Source: Ignelater luminosus (Eukaryota; Arthropoda; Insecta; Coleoptera; Elateridae). Taken from it: 64,000 bases of DNA. The number at the start of each line of letters is the position of its first letter. The stretch's first letter is position 1. The notes under the pieces are model-generated. The model had not been told where the DNA came from. It did no database searches and worked only from the letters and a program-made list of their open reading frames with translations. The position numbers and the translations under genes were made by a program. The stretch spans positions 1 through 64,000 of the forward strand of contig VTPC01000661.1 in assembly GCA_011009095.1 (NCBI GenBank), written 5' to 3'. Of this stretch, positions 47,995-59,500 are shown one piece after another.

Positions 47995-50279
47995 TGCTAC
48001 AGGCTAGTCCTTTGGCTGCTAAATAATTTCTACCCTTTAGTGTAAGTATGCCAGTTTGTACCAACGAAAAGAGCAGTCGGACAGAACGTACAAGTATTTT
48101 TTTGTATTCTAAGAACCCTTTCATTACCTTTCCACAAAAAAATCAAAAATTGTTATTCAAGCATTTATCGTTTTAATGGACCTATAAAACATATTTCAAA
48201 TTTCATAGAAAACGATCTGCTTTAAACACATCATGAACAGAATGGCCAAACCATCCAGATGCCAAGAGATAGCAGTGTGCTGTGTCAGCGTAATTCTAGT
48301 TGAGACGTCGAAGTTCCTCTGGGCTTGAACGCTAATTTACTAATTCTGTGATATTTCTTCTCTTGGGTTTTATATTAAAGACACCGCTTATGTATTACTG
48401 AACAAACTTGTATTCTATAACGGTTAAGGTTTTGCGGCAGAATCAATACTGACTGTTATTGTGATAGAAAAGCACAGGAAAGATGAAGAAACTCTGTTTT
48501 ATGTAGGCAAGCAACGCTTTTATTTTTATAAATTATTTTCTTGAAATTCTCTCAGATAGTTTTGTCAAGATCATTCATCTTATTCATTAGCGTGGCGTCT
48601 AATATAACTGGGTTTTCTGAGGTATTAGAATATACAAACATTTGAATATCGTATCTAATCAAGAACCTATACTAAGATTCGGTTAAGAAAACAATAGGGT
48701 TGTACTGTAAAAATGCAAAAAGAGCGTTAAACAATTACTTAAAAAGTCAAAGTGCAATTATTAAACCAAATTCAACGAAATTGAACTTTGAACCAAGGCC
48801 AATAAGAGAGAACTTGTGGAGATTGGAAACAAATTGAAAAACAAAACTGAAACACACGACCAACACTAAAATTTCATGGCGAAGTTTAAAACTGATAAAA
48901 AATCAAAGATCTGTTTATGGAATTGACTATTAGTATATTTGGACAGACATACTTTGCCTAAATTTTATCTACAGCACTAATTCGCATAGTTAGGAGAATT
49001 TCAATGTCAGATAACATGAAAGCTTAAAATTCTACACCTCGTTTCATATCAAAGAGACTTCACTTGGTTTTTTCCGAAAAGTTCTGATCATCCAAAGAGT
49101 AGAGTGTGGACGTTGATGGTAATCAGCACTGTTGATATCACCTTTGCGATCAGTGGAACGGTTTAATGGCTCCATTCTTAGTTGGAATACAAAACCCATT
49201 TTATAAAAGCTATGCAAAAAGCAGAAAATGGGAAACAATCTAGAGTTGGATTTAGATAAAAACTTCCCAGCATGAATCTTGTGACAAGAAAATGTCTCGA
49301 TTCATACTAGTAAAAGATTCATTGAGAGCCAATAAACTTGACTCTAATGATGTCTAAAATTAGCTGACAATGAACTGCTTTGTTGCACAGAATATCAAGT
49401 GCGACAATAATATTTCAACGTTCAGTTTAATTTCTGTTAGTTGTTTTATCAATAATTTAATGGAAAAAAGTGCAGCCGTTGCTGTTCTTAAATCTTTCTT
49501 TGCTTGGATCTGAACAAAAACAAGCAATTCATTCTCTAAAAAATTTTTGTCTTTGGAATATATTTTTGATAAAAAACAAAAAGCAGATAATTTTTTATTT
49601 TTGGCCAACCTCAAAAATGGTCGAATATCAGATTTAAAAACATCTTAGACTAAGGTAAATGTGGGCACACTGGCACCCCAGGGCCGAAACAATATCAGCA
49701 AAAACTAACTTTCGTGCAGACTTTTAAGGAAAGAATTTAGTTTTGACGTTCTAGCTGGAAAGTAATTCAATCCCAGGGGCCCAGTTTTCCCATCCCTCAA
49801 TTGGGATCTTTCAAAAAGATTTATATAGATTGTATAAAAAAATGAGAGTAGATACAGTTCGTAAAAATTTGAAATGACTACTTTTACACAGTAGTTTTGA
49901 AAGCCATGGTGAGTATTGAGTCCAAATTCACTTAGAGGTAACAAAACAAGAATCTTTTCTCTTCTAGTCTAAATAAAAAAGTTTAAAACAAAGTTTAAAT
50001 TGATAGTATACTGATATCATAGACTAGCGATAACAAATGCACCCTTGGTGTGTCGATACAAAATGCTGCTTACATCAAAACTTTGCGATGCAAAGGAAAT
50101 CAAGAAGATTTTTGCACAAACCCCAGAACACAGGCATTGTGAGGATCACAAATTCAGGTCACTGTTCATTTTGGAAAACAATATGTGATGACTATTCCAC
50201 TACACTAACATACTTGAATAAATATTTTTAGCTACCATTGACAGGGATATTTGGAATGATACTGGGCAGATTCTAGCAT
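47995..50279. other. Non-coding stretch, nothing recognised
   Basis: AT-rich sequence. Minus-strand frames at 49044-49944 show no recognisable domain. Confidence 0.45.
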
Positions 50280-50755
50280 TTGCTAAATAATTTGGTTTAC
50301 AGAATGATTAAAAACCTTGGATGGCACGGGAACAGGAATCTATGACATAAAACCAAAAGCGGAACTCTGGATCTTCCTGGGAAAATGTGCCACAGTTCTT
50401 AGGTAGAGGTTTGTGCAATATTAAGATGCATTACATACATATTCAGAATCAAGCGGTACTTAGAGAGCCAAAATGACCTCGAAATTTGTATGAGTATGCC
50501 TGAACGCACAGTATTGAAAGATCGAGATATATTTAAACTACATAATTTAGGTACTAGAGCACATGGATGATTGATAAAGGCAACAAAGAAGCCGATCGGT
50601 AACTAAGTTAGAATCGGAAAACTCTTTCTTTGAACCAGAGCTGGTTCTAGGAATATACAAGTATTTTCTATAAGTAACTAATAAGGAGGAAGAGGCGCAT
50701 GGTAAATATCTTTTGGAAACTAGAAAGACACGCCTAAAGAAAACGAAGTAAACAA
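50280..50755 (+). pseudogene. Non-LTR retrotransposon relic, RNase H region (second copy)
   Basis: Plus-strand frames read DGTGTGIYDIKPKAELWI and LGKCATVL (about 50310-50400), matching the TDGS..GAG block and following strand of an I/Jockey-type LINE RNase H. After a degraded gap GNKEADR appears at about 50578, the GNExAD block with the last catalytic Asp. A shifted frame then reads KLESENSFFEPELVLGI, typical of the segment that follows in such LINEs. Stops and at least two frameshifts are present. Together with the relic at 18330-18800 it indicates an old LINE family in this genome. Confidence 0.65.
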
Positions 50756-53700
50756 TAAAGTGATAAATGTCTAAGTTTACGAGTAGCAAAATTCTATTCT
50801 TGGCATTTTCTTAGATTTTTCTATATGTATTTATATTTGTTAAAAATCTCTATACCTTTCCAGAAATTATTAAACAAAAAAACCTTTTCTAAAATTTAAA
50901 AGAACTTTACATTTATCGAGAGATGATATCCAAAATATTGTTGCAAGCAAACTACTGCGTGTACTATATAATAAACAAAAGACATACCATTATCGATTGG
51001 TTTTATAAAATTTAAATGCTTCCCACAAGCAGATTTATGTTATCCTATTTGAACAATTTTAACATGCAAATAATTAATTTATTAATCGCCCGGAAGACAA
51101 GTTTTACATGATTGGTTATCCCAGCAAGTTCATCCTTAAAATACTTCCATTTATTAACATTAATTTCAAATTGCCTTCATTTACATAGAAATTAAACTTC
51201 GTCATGCTTGTATAATAAAATTATTTGTATTTTTGAAATATTTCATAATTAATTTTTAATGGTCATTACATTACAGGGAAGAGGGTATAAATTAAATTTA
51301 GTAATTATCCGACTTAAAAAACTCTGTTATGTACGTAAATTAGCCGATTACCTCAAAAATCGATACAGATGTTAAAAATAAATAAAATTACAATTAATAA
51401 ATATGTGAAAGACAATCCTTGGTAAGTTATTTTTGATTATATGATAATAATAAAATGTATGTAGGAAAAACATCAAGATGTATAACGATAAAACGTCAAC
51501 AACAGTCGGGTGTGGGAAGATATCATTATTTCTAAGGTATTAAATTCTGAATATAAGAAAAGAGTATGATGTAATCTGTGATCTACTTTTGTTAAACTGA
51601 TATTTTAGATCGTTCATCAGGTTGTCCATCACCTATAATCCAGGTTCGTGATGAAAATTAATTACAGGGCTGGTGGAGAGCTTTGGGTCAAATTAATTGT
51701 TCGGGTTTGTGTTAACTTCCGAACAATATTTCGAATTGCTTCAAGCTGTTTTTAGAGGTGGGAACAAAAGAGACAATTAATATCGTTTTATTGATTATAG
51801 TAAAAATACATGTCGAAAACACCATGCTTTGTGTTATCCGCCTTTTTCAATTTTGAAAGAAAAATTAAGATATAAAACAACTGTATAAACGTTGATTATT
51901 TTCAAGTTACTTTTTAATTGTTTTTACTGTTAGTGTCGTTGATTACACTAATTTTATATGTTGCTTATAGAGATTTTACAATATAGTTTATATACTCACT
52001 TTCCATAAGCATGAAGAGCAAATAATGCGTATAACAAGAAGAAATTATGAAAAGATCTGCTAACATGAATAAACTCTCTGGGAAAATTGGGAAGAAGAAT
52101 TTAAAATAAAAATATTTCGTAAATGTGCTATTCTAGATATCCAAGATTGTTTCTGAGTCTAACGCGTTCCGTCAGGTCCAAAATCGCTCACAATCAAACA
52201 AGGATTATTTTTATCTATTTGTTTACCAGCATGATATTTTATCTATGACAAAATTAAAATTATTGCAAATTTAATTTTGCAACGACCGTTATTATATTTT
52301 CCTAAGTTGCAAAGGAGAAATGAATAATAATATAAATTGTTCAAAATGTTGCAAGTAGCACTTTGTGATAATCTTTTTCTTTGCAGCCTGCGACACAGCT
52401 TAAAAGCTCCGATCTGATGGATTTTAGTTTACCCATCGCTACTCTAATTAAAATGTCACTGATATCTCATTAGATATCTCACAGTAATAAAAACAAGAAA
52501 TTCTACCCAAATTTGCCTCATTGACTTTAAGACAAAGAAAACATGAAACGTATTTACATTAAAGATTTCCGAATATTCGACTTTGCTTCAAGACGATACA
52601 TCCCACAAGAAGACAAGATTGAATTGATTGAAAACGCAAGACGACTTAGATCCAAGAATTATAATTATTGCTATTATAATTTCTATTTCTACCGTCATAA
52701 GGTGCTTCTACGCAAAATAATGCAGTAAAATTTTTAATATCTAGATTATAACTGTAGACATCCATTAGAGATTTTTTAAATTTAGATTGCCTAATTTCTT
52801 CTGTAGTAGATATACTGCATATACAAAATTACAGAATTAAAATTAATAATTATACAATAAAGGACTCAAGCAGGCGTGTTCAAATACTGTGAAAATCATT
52901 CTTTGTTATTATCTATCACGCTTCAATTATTACAGAAGTGGTAACGCTTGGGAACGTTATGATATTATTATTATCGAGATATGTCAAGTTCCTGCTAGTT
53001 ACACATGAGTATATTATATTTCCCATCACTTCTGAATATCTCTTATCCCCTGTAATTCTAACCTAGTTAGTTATTGCCTGTTATGTTATATAGTAATTAC
53101 TAATTAGCAACCGAAGAAGATTGTTGCTTAAAAATTGATATATACTGGATAACAAACCAAGATATATAGTTCTATTAATTATTTTAATTAGCGTTAAATA
53201 AATAAGAAAGATATCGTAAGACTTATTTGACTTTTAGGCCTTGTGTGACAACTTAGCTGGCGTTTCCTAATTACTTTTTATTAGACTGTAGAACTAAGTT
53301 TTAAACTAACTCAATTAAGCTTAATATTTGTAATTAATTAAGATTTAGGATAAAAAGGACCCTGGTGAGCTACTAGAAGGTATTATAGCACTAAAAATGG
53401 AGATTTTATAATATTGTGGTATACTAAAACACTTTTTAAATGTAATTAACTTGTGTAATTAAATTACAATTTCATCATCATATCAACTTGTATACGCAGA
53501 AGAACTAAAACTACAGTTAGAATGTAAAGTGTTTATGAATATTTCTAAACATCTTATTTTTATTTTTTATTTTTATTTTTCTTGTAGCAAGGGGTAACGG
53601 TTTCAGTTTGTTGCGATCTAGTTTGGAAATTCGTAAATGAATCACAGCTACGATAATTTCAATATAACTTCTACGTTATAAGTATTAAATGAAAAGGTAA

Positions 53701-55027
53701 AACAGTTTTGTAGCTACCAAGTTCTGCTGAAAAATGACGTTTTCTCCATGAAAAACAAATCTTCTGTGGTTTCAAAACCCTGGTATGTAGAAGTAACAAG
53801 TTAAGAATAAATGTAGTCAATAAAAAAATGACGAAGCTTCACACATTGAGAATTCACAATGGATTTCATATTTTACATATTTAACAAGTTTTGCATACTA
53901 TTTAATGATCCGAAAAATAGTAATATAGTAAAAGGTTCGTGCATAAATTCTAAGTATAAAATAATTAAGCATTGGCAGATTGCTTATTAGCAGTCGATCA
54001 TCTTACTAAGGTACACGTATAGAAAAACAATAGAAAACATGTACACATAATTCCTAATTTTATAATAAAAACGTAGTTATCTTGTTTTGTTACGATCGTA
54101 AAAGTTAAAATGCAGCTGCATGCTAAAAATAGATTGCACATGTAATTGTAAGCTATGAAATAGAAATGATTATGAATTATAGAAAATACAAAATATTATT
54201 CAAGTGCAGATGGCTATTGAGTTTGCATAGTCAAAATGCACAAGATAAGAAGGCAATTGAGTTTTATTCACCTTGATTGCGAATCTTCTGGAATGAGCCA
54301 AATACATAAACGTCCTCAGAATATGATTTGCCCAAAAGCCAGCTTCTTGTCTAAACTCTGCTTTTATTTGACCCAATTTTAACTGATTGCTGAGATAATA
54401 TCACATCATTCTATATATGTCTTCTTAGCTATAGTTAGAGGGTATTTGGAAAGATTTAGCTCAAAGTCAATACCTTTCTACCACAAAGTTAGAGTTTGTC
54501 AAATTTTACTTTTCATAACAATTGTATGTACTCCTTAAAGGCAATACAGTAGCTCTCCTTAGGACTTTTTATTTAAAAACATAATCTAATTAGAGTTGGA
54601 AAAGCAGATCGACCCCAAACAAAATATGGCAATTTTTCTCTAACAACCCTACACTAGAAAATATATTTCTCTTATGTGTCATGTATTCTTAAATTCTGAC
54701 ACTACCGTTTTCAACTCCAAACAGCCAATCAGCATCTATTCAGAAATCATCTTCGCAAGAAATGTGATTGGTGAAAAGTCAAACATCAGTGAGGTGCTAT
54801 TCTGTATACGGTTCGCAGGAGTATTCATACCTAGAAAATGTCTATTTGCACCATAACAAATACTTTAAGTTTGCAAGTAGTTACGGCAGCTAAAGCAACA
54901 TGTGGAAGGACGTTTTGATTGATTAACTGTCATCCTTCGAGGGAAGTAGTGTAAATCTCTTCAATAGAACCGTTTCCTCAAGAGGAATTCTAAAGATTTA
55001 AAAAGATCAGACCTGTTAGCCTGTTAC
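50756..55027. other. Non-coding stretch, nothing recognised
   Basis: Very AT-rich in 50800-54300. A (TTTTA)n-like run lies at 53555-53585. Plus-strand frames of about 60 codons (52543, 54674) show no motif. The segment around 52067-52000 on the minus strand ends in a donor but its phase does not fit flz. Confidence 0.5.
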
Positions 55028-55420
55028 GTTTTTTTGAGATCTTGAGATATCCTCAAAAACCTTACTATGTATCAAACAGCATTAGCTATTACATTCTCAT
55101 CTTCTTACCGATTGCTTTGCTTTGGTTTGTTTACTGATTACTAAAACCCAAGTAGAAAACTCCGTTTAAGACCTCAAAGATTTTTCAAAAACCTTGCTAG
55201 GTACATCAGACCGACATTACCTACTACATCTTTCTACAGTTTGTTTGAAAGCTTGAGATTTCTTCAAAAACTTTGGTAGGTATCTACCTACTGCATCCTC
55301 ATCTTGATGGTGATGTGGCGATCATTGCTCGGCTCTGATTTGTTCTCAGATTCATATAACTCAAGTAGAACAAAACTCCGTTTGAGATCTTGAGATTTTT
55401 TTGTAGAACACTACAGGAGT
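55028..55420. repeat. Degenerate tandem repeat with a GTTTGAGATCTTGAGAT core
   Basis: Unit starts lie at 55028, 55164, 55243 and 55380, each beginning close to GTTTGAGATCTTGAGAT followed by TTCAAAAACCTT. Full units are about 137 bp and end in CTCAAGTAGAAAACTCC-like sequence. The unit from 55164 to 55243 is shortened, and the last one is partial. The repeat ends about 200 bp before the CpG-rich block. Confidence 0.75.
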
Positions 55421-55627
55421 TCTAGTTTGGGATGTTTGGCTGATCTCGAGGGAAAGAAATTAATTTTTCAGTTTTTTGACGTTTCATCTCTTTACTTTCT
55501 GTAGCACGTAAGGCGCTTCCTTTTTATTTTTTTGTACACACTACCACGATTAGAGAGACTTTATAACGGTCACTGATGCTCAATAACATAAACATTATGA
55601 AGATGATGATGGAAAGTCTGTTACTCA

Positions 55628-56545
55628 TCGAAATGTCGCGCGTGGCGCAACGGCTTTAGAGGTTGTTCGACCTCTCTTCAGCCTGTAAAATGGTATTTGA
55701 TGGATGATGGAACTGTGGTCGGCGCTTCGACTTACTGGGTGTTATCATTGGAGGCGTCGGCATTGGCTAGGCAGTAGAGTTGGCTTGAGAGGCGCGTGGA
55801 TTTGGATGTTGATTGGTGATTTCGTTGGCGTCGCGGCGGTTCTTGATGGTTTTTGATTCTTCGTTGAAGCTGGATTTGATTATTTGCAGCACTGGGTTTC
55901 TTGCAAACACGAACGACGGCGAACTTGACGAAGTGGCATTTGAGTACGAGCTGGTGGTAGGTTTTAGATAATTTATTGTGGAGTTAGAGTTCTTGATGGA
56001 TTATATTGAATGGAAATTAACGGATTTGAATTGATTATGATTAAAAATAATGATGGATTGAGATAGGTTGTAAAAGATGATTTAGGAGTGGTGAAGGTGG
56101 TGGGTGGGGCAAACGGTTCTTTTCAGAAGCACAACCCCCCGCATTTCGCCCTGCAAGAGGATTTGGCGGGAAAGAGGATGGAAGAGGGGTGACGGACGGA
56201 AGTTGAATTTTGGCAGCTGTGGAGTGGTTGCATTCGAGGAGCCTCGAGCTCGAATTGCAACAATGGCGGTGGAGTTGCTGGATACCTGCCCCGCCCCAGA
56301 GCAGGCTTTGCGGACGAGGCTGAGAAATTGGAACTCTACCGGGCCTACGCCCCGATCCTAGAGAAAGGGTGCCGGTGCGGCAGATGGAGTTGGCTACTGC
56401 ACCCGTCCTCCCGAACCGGGTGTTGAGTTGCCGTTGGAGTAGTTGCCTACGTTTCAACTTCAGTACATCACCCGCAGACGGAAACCGAGTCGACTACCTC
56501 GCTACGCACTCGAAGCCGGACTGTGATGAAAAGGGGAAATAGCGT
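55628..56545. other. CpG-rich block in AT-rich DNA
   Basis: Over about 900 bp the base composition changes sharply: GC is much higher than in the flanks and CpG is frequent (for example GTCGCGCGTGGCGCAACGG, GTTGGCGTCGCGGCGGTTC). Open frames exist on both strands: 138 codons at 56457-56041 minus and 85 codons at 56104-56361 plus. A third frame reads GYLPRPRAGFADEAEKLELY and RAYAPILEKG around 56280-56370. None is a family I can name, and the overlap of three open frames is what GC-rich DNA alone would produce. It may be a promoter-type CpG island, an exon-bearing region or a foreign transposon insert. No terminal repeats were found. Confidence 0.5.
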
Positions 56546-59500
56546 AGTATTTTAAATTTTTGATAACTACTCTCTGGTTATCGTACTCCAATAGAATCTA
56601 ATGATTGAGCACACTATGTGTTAGTTTAACAAATAGTTATTTATAGCAAAGTTTTATGTTACAGTTTTCATGACTAACTAAGCGACATTTAACATTGTCT
56701 TATTTATGTTGATGTGTTTCCGAGGACATAGATATTTCGTGCTACCAAGTATCGTCCTTTGTATTAAATGCTTATTATTACTTTCTAAAACAAATGGAAA
56801 GGGATATTTGAATTTAATGTAGAAATCTTAAATATCTTAGAAATATTTTAAGTTTCCTTAATACTTTACTGGTACACAAACTTTCCATGTGTTTTCCTGA
56901 AAACTTTACAATTTAATGCTCTATGCTAGACAGTATTTTTTCAGTGGGCACAGTAGGTTGGCTAAAGATCAAAATCCCAAGAGTTTTAACATAGGTTGAT
57001 AAACTCTATACTGTTGTCAATAGACATAATCACTATTGATGTCAATAGATATGTTTTTGGTATTAAAGTTTGTTAAATTTCAACTATCATATCTTCGTAA
57101 GCGTCTGATTGGTCAATTAATGCTACAAAACACAACTTTCAAATGTTATAACAAAAGACATCTGCTTTATATTTTTCTAGAGCAAATTAAACATTTTCTG
57201 GAAAATTAAAAAGTTTACGTTTTTGGAAGTGCAATACAACCGATAAAGATATTAATAGTAAAGAATTTGTGAGTAGGAATATTTATAATAAATTTGTTAT
57301 TGTTAATATGCGTACAATATTGTTGATATGATTTATGCGGAGACAGTTGGTGTAGGTGTTTACAGATTTTATTTTCACTTTCTGAAGATACAATGACAAC
57401 TAACATTGTAACAGTATGATTCTACTACAAAAAAGTAAAACTGGGCATATATAATTTAATTATGCAAACGTAAAGGAATACCAAATTTAATTGATAAATA
57501 ACGTATACCTACAGAATATACATTGTAAGATGAGACATACTTGACAAGTTTAAAGAAATTGGCAAACATCTTGAAAGTTCAATATTTAACTTCATGATGA
57601 CACTGCTGTGAACTACTTTTATTGTCAGGACTTTCTACTATTGATTTTTCAAGGAAAATAAATTTCCTGTAATAAAAGAACTTTTTAACTGGAGTACGTG
57701 CACAGCTCCTCTGGTATTTCAATATAAAGAAAGTAAATATAACGGAATTATTGGTAATAATATTATAAATTTATAATCTACACAAATGTTTACAGGAAAA
57801 AGGATTTAGAAAAAACTTTTCAGTTTTATCACGCCCAAGTCTTTAGTCATCCGGTTATACTATGTACACCTACCAACTCGGATAACCCAAATTTGCCATA
57901 TAAAATTCCATAAAGGTGCAACCACTTTGTCCATTAGATGATAAACCTTTTTACCCGTTTATTTGTAGAAATGAAGTATTTTTGATATGGTGTAAGAGAG
58001 AGTATGTCATAAAGTTTATGATGTTATATGTAACGAGAACATTAGCGACGTGTCAAGCGTGACAAACTCGTTCAGCATCTACTCCACACGAATCTTTGAA
58101 TGGGTCACCTGTGCTCACTTTCCTGTAGAGATGCGGTCACGTAGTAGGCCACTATGAAGTCACGAAAGAATCTGGCACAGGAAAGGGAAGTCAACGAGGT
58201 TTTGATTTTTACTATTACCTGAAATCAGATTGGTGACCTACAGAGAAATTGCGTCGCGAAATATTACTTACCTTTAAGGTTATATTCCTACTTAAGTTAA
58301 ATTAAAAATGACGATCAGTTTCCATTCGTGCTGAACTTGAATATTATAATAAAGACATGTGTATTTTAGAAGAATCTTATTTAAGTTTTTAAGTGCGTGC
58401 GAATATTCCAAATATGGAGTATAAGAATAAATTTTACTTTTAATGTTAATGAATTCGCTAAGATGAGCAGTTAAGGATTCCTGAAGTGTTGTATTTTAAA
58501 AAGTAAAACTTTCATTTTCAGTCGTAACGTCTGTTGTTGATGGATCTCAATGGCTACTAACGGCTCTTACATCACTGAACAACACTATTAATTACAAGTT
58601 GCTCTTAAAAGAGTTCGTTAAAAGCTTTTTAAAAAGAAAACACAAGGAGAAAGAAGATTGTTGATAACGTCGTTATTCTTTTTTATGGACTGTGCGTATT
58701 TGTAAAATAAAAGTGTTGATAGTTTTAGAAAAGCAACAAAAAGCAAATTACACAACGTATACAATAACTGCAAAAAAAGTTCCTTTTACTTAATCTTCTT
58801 GGGTACACCCGCAATCATTGAAAATAAAATACTTGTACCGTAATAAGCTTTCTCAAAATGTGATTAAGTTGATTTGGTTTATAAAAACCTGCCTGGTCCC
58901 ATGTAAGCGTTCTTCCTTAACGCTTGTTTCATTTTCATTGGTTACAATAGTACGTATTATGTTATTTGTTTTTCTGTGCTCTTTTTATTGTTTGCCTATA
59001 CATGCATGACCACATCTTTTAAAAAATCTTTTGGTTTTGTCGCTTACATATTTTGCATGCACTTTAATTACGTAACTTGTAGTTTTTCCGTTAAAGAAAA
59101 CACCTTTTTGTAGTTTCATCATTGGCAGTTGAGTTCTTTTACTTTTTTTTCTTTACGAAAATTTCTATTTCAATATTCCTATTATGATTAGATGAATTAT
59201 AAAGTTGTTGGTGTACAACTGTAAGCAAGCATATTGCCTGTGAAAGGTGCCTACTTACAGAACGTGGATTATACTGAATGATGGCTAGATAGCTATTATT
59301 AGAAGTGTTTGTTAAGAGTCTATAAGTAGTTGGTTATGTACATGTGCCTGTCCACATACTTCCAAAACCCATTTTGTGATTGCTGCCTTAAAAAACCAAG
59401 CTGATGCAAAGAACGACACAGAGTAACCTGACAAAACCTGAAATAGGTAACTAACTTTCACAAAGAAGAGGCTATGGCGTAAATATTCTAGGTACAGTAT

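Noticed and set aside
52000-52067. Possible flz first exon on the minus strand starting MLADLFIISSCYTHYFALHA
   Set aside because: It ends at a GTGAGT donor, but two nucleotides are left over and the stalk exon needs one. The frame that would fit has a stop and no usable ATG.
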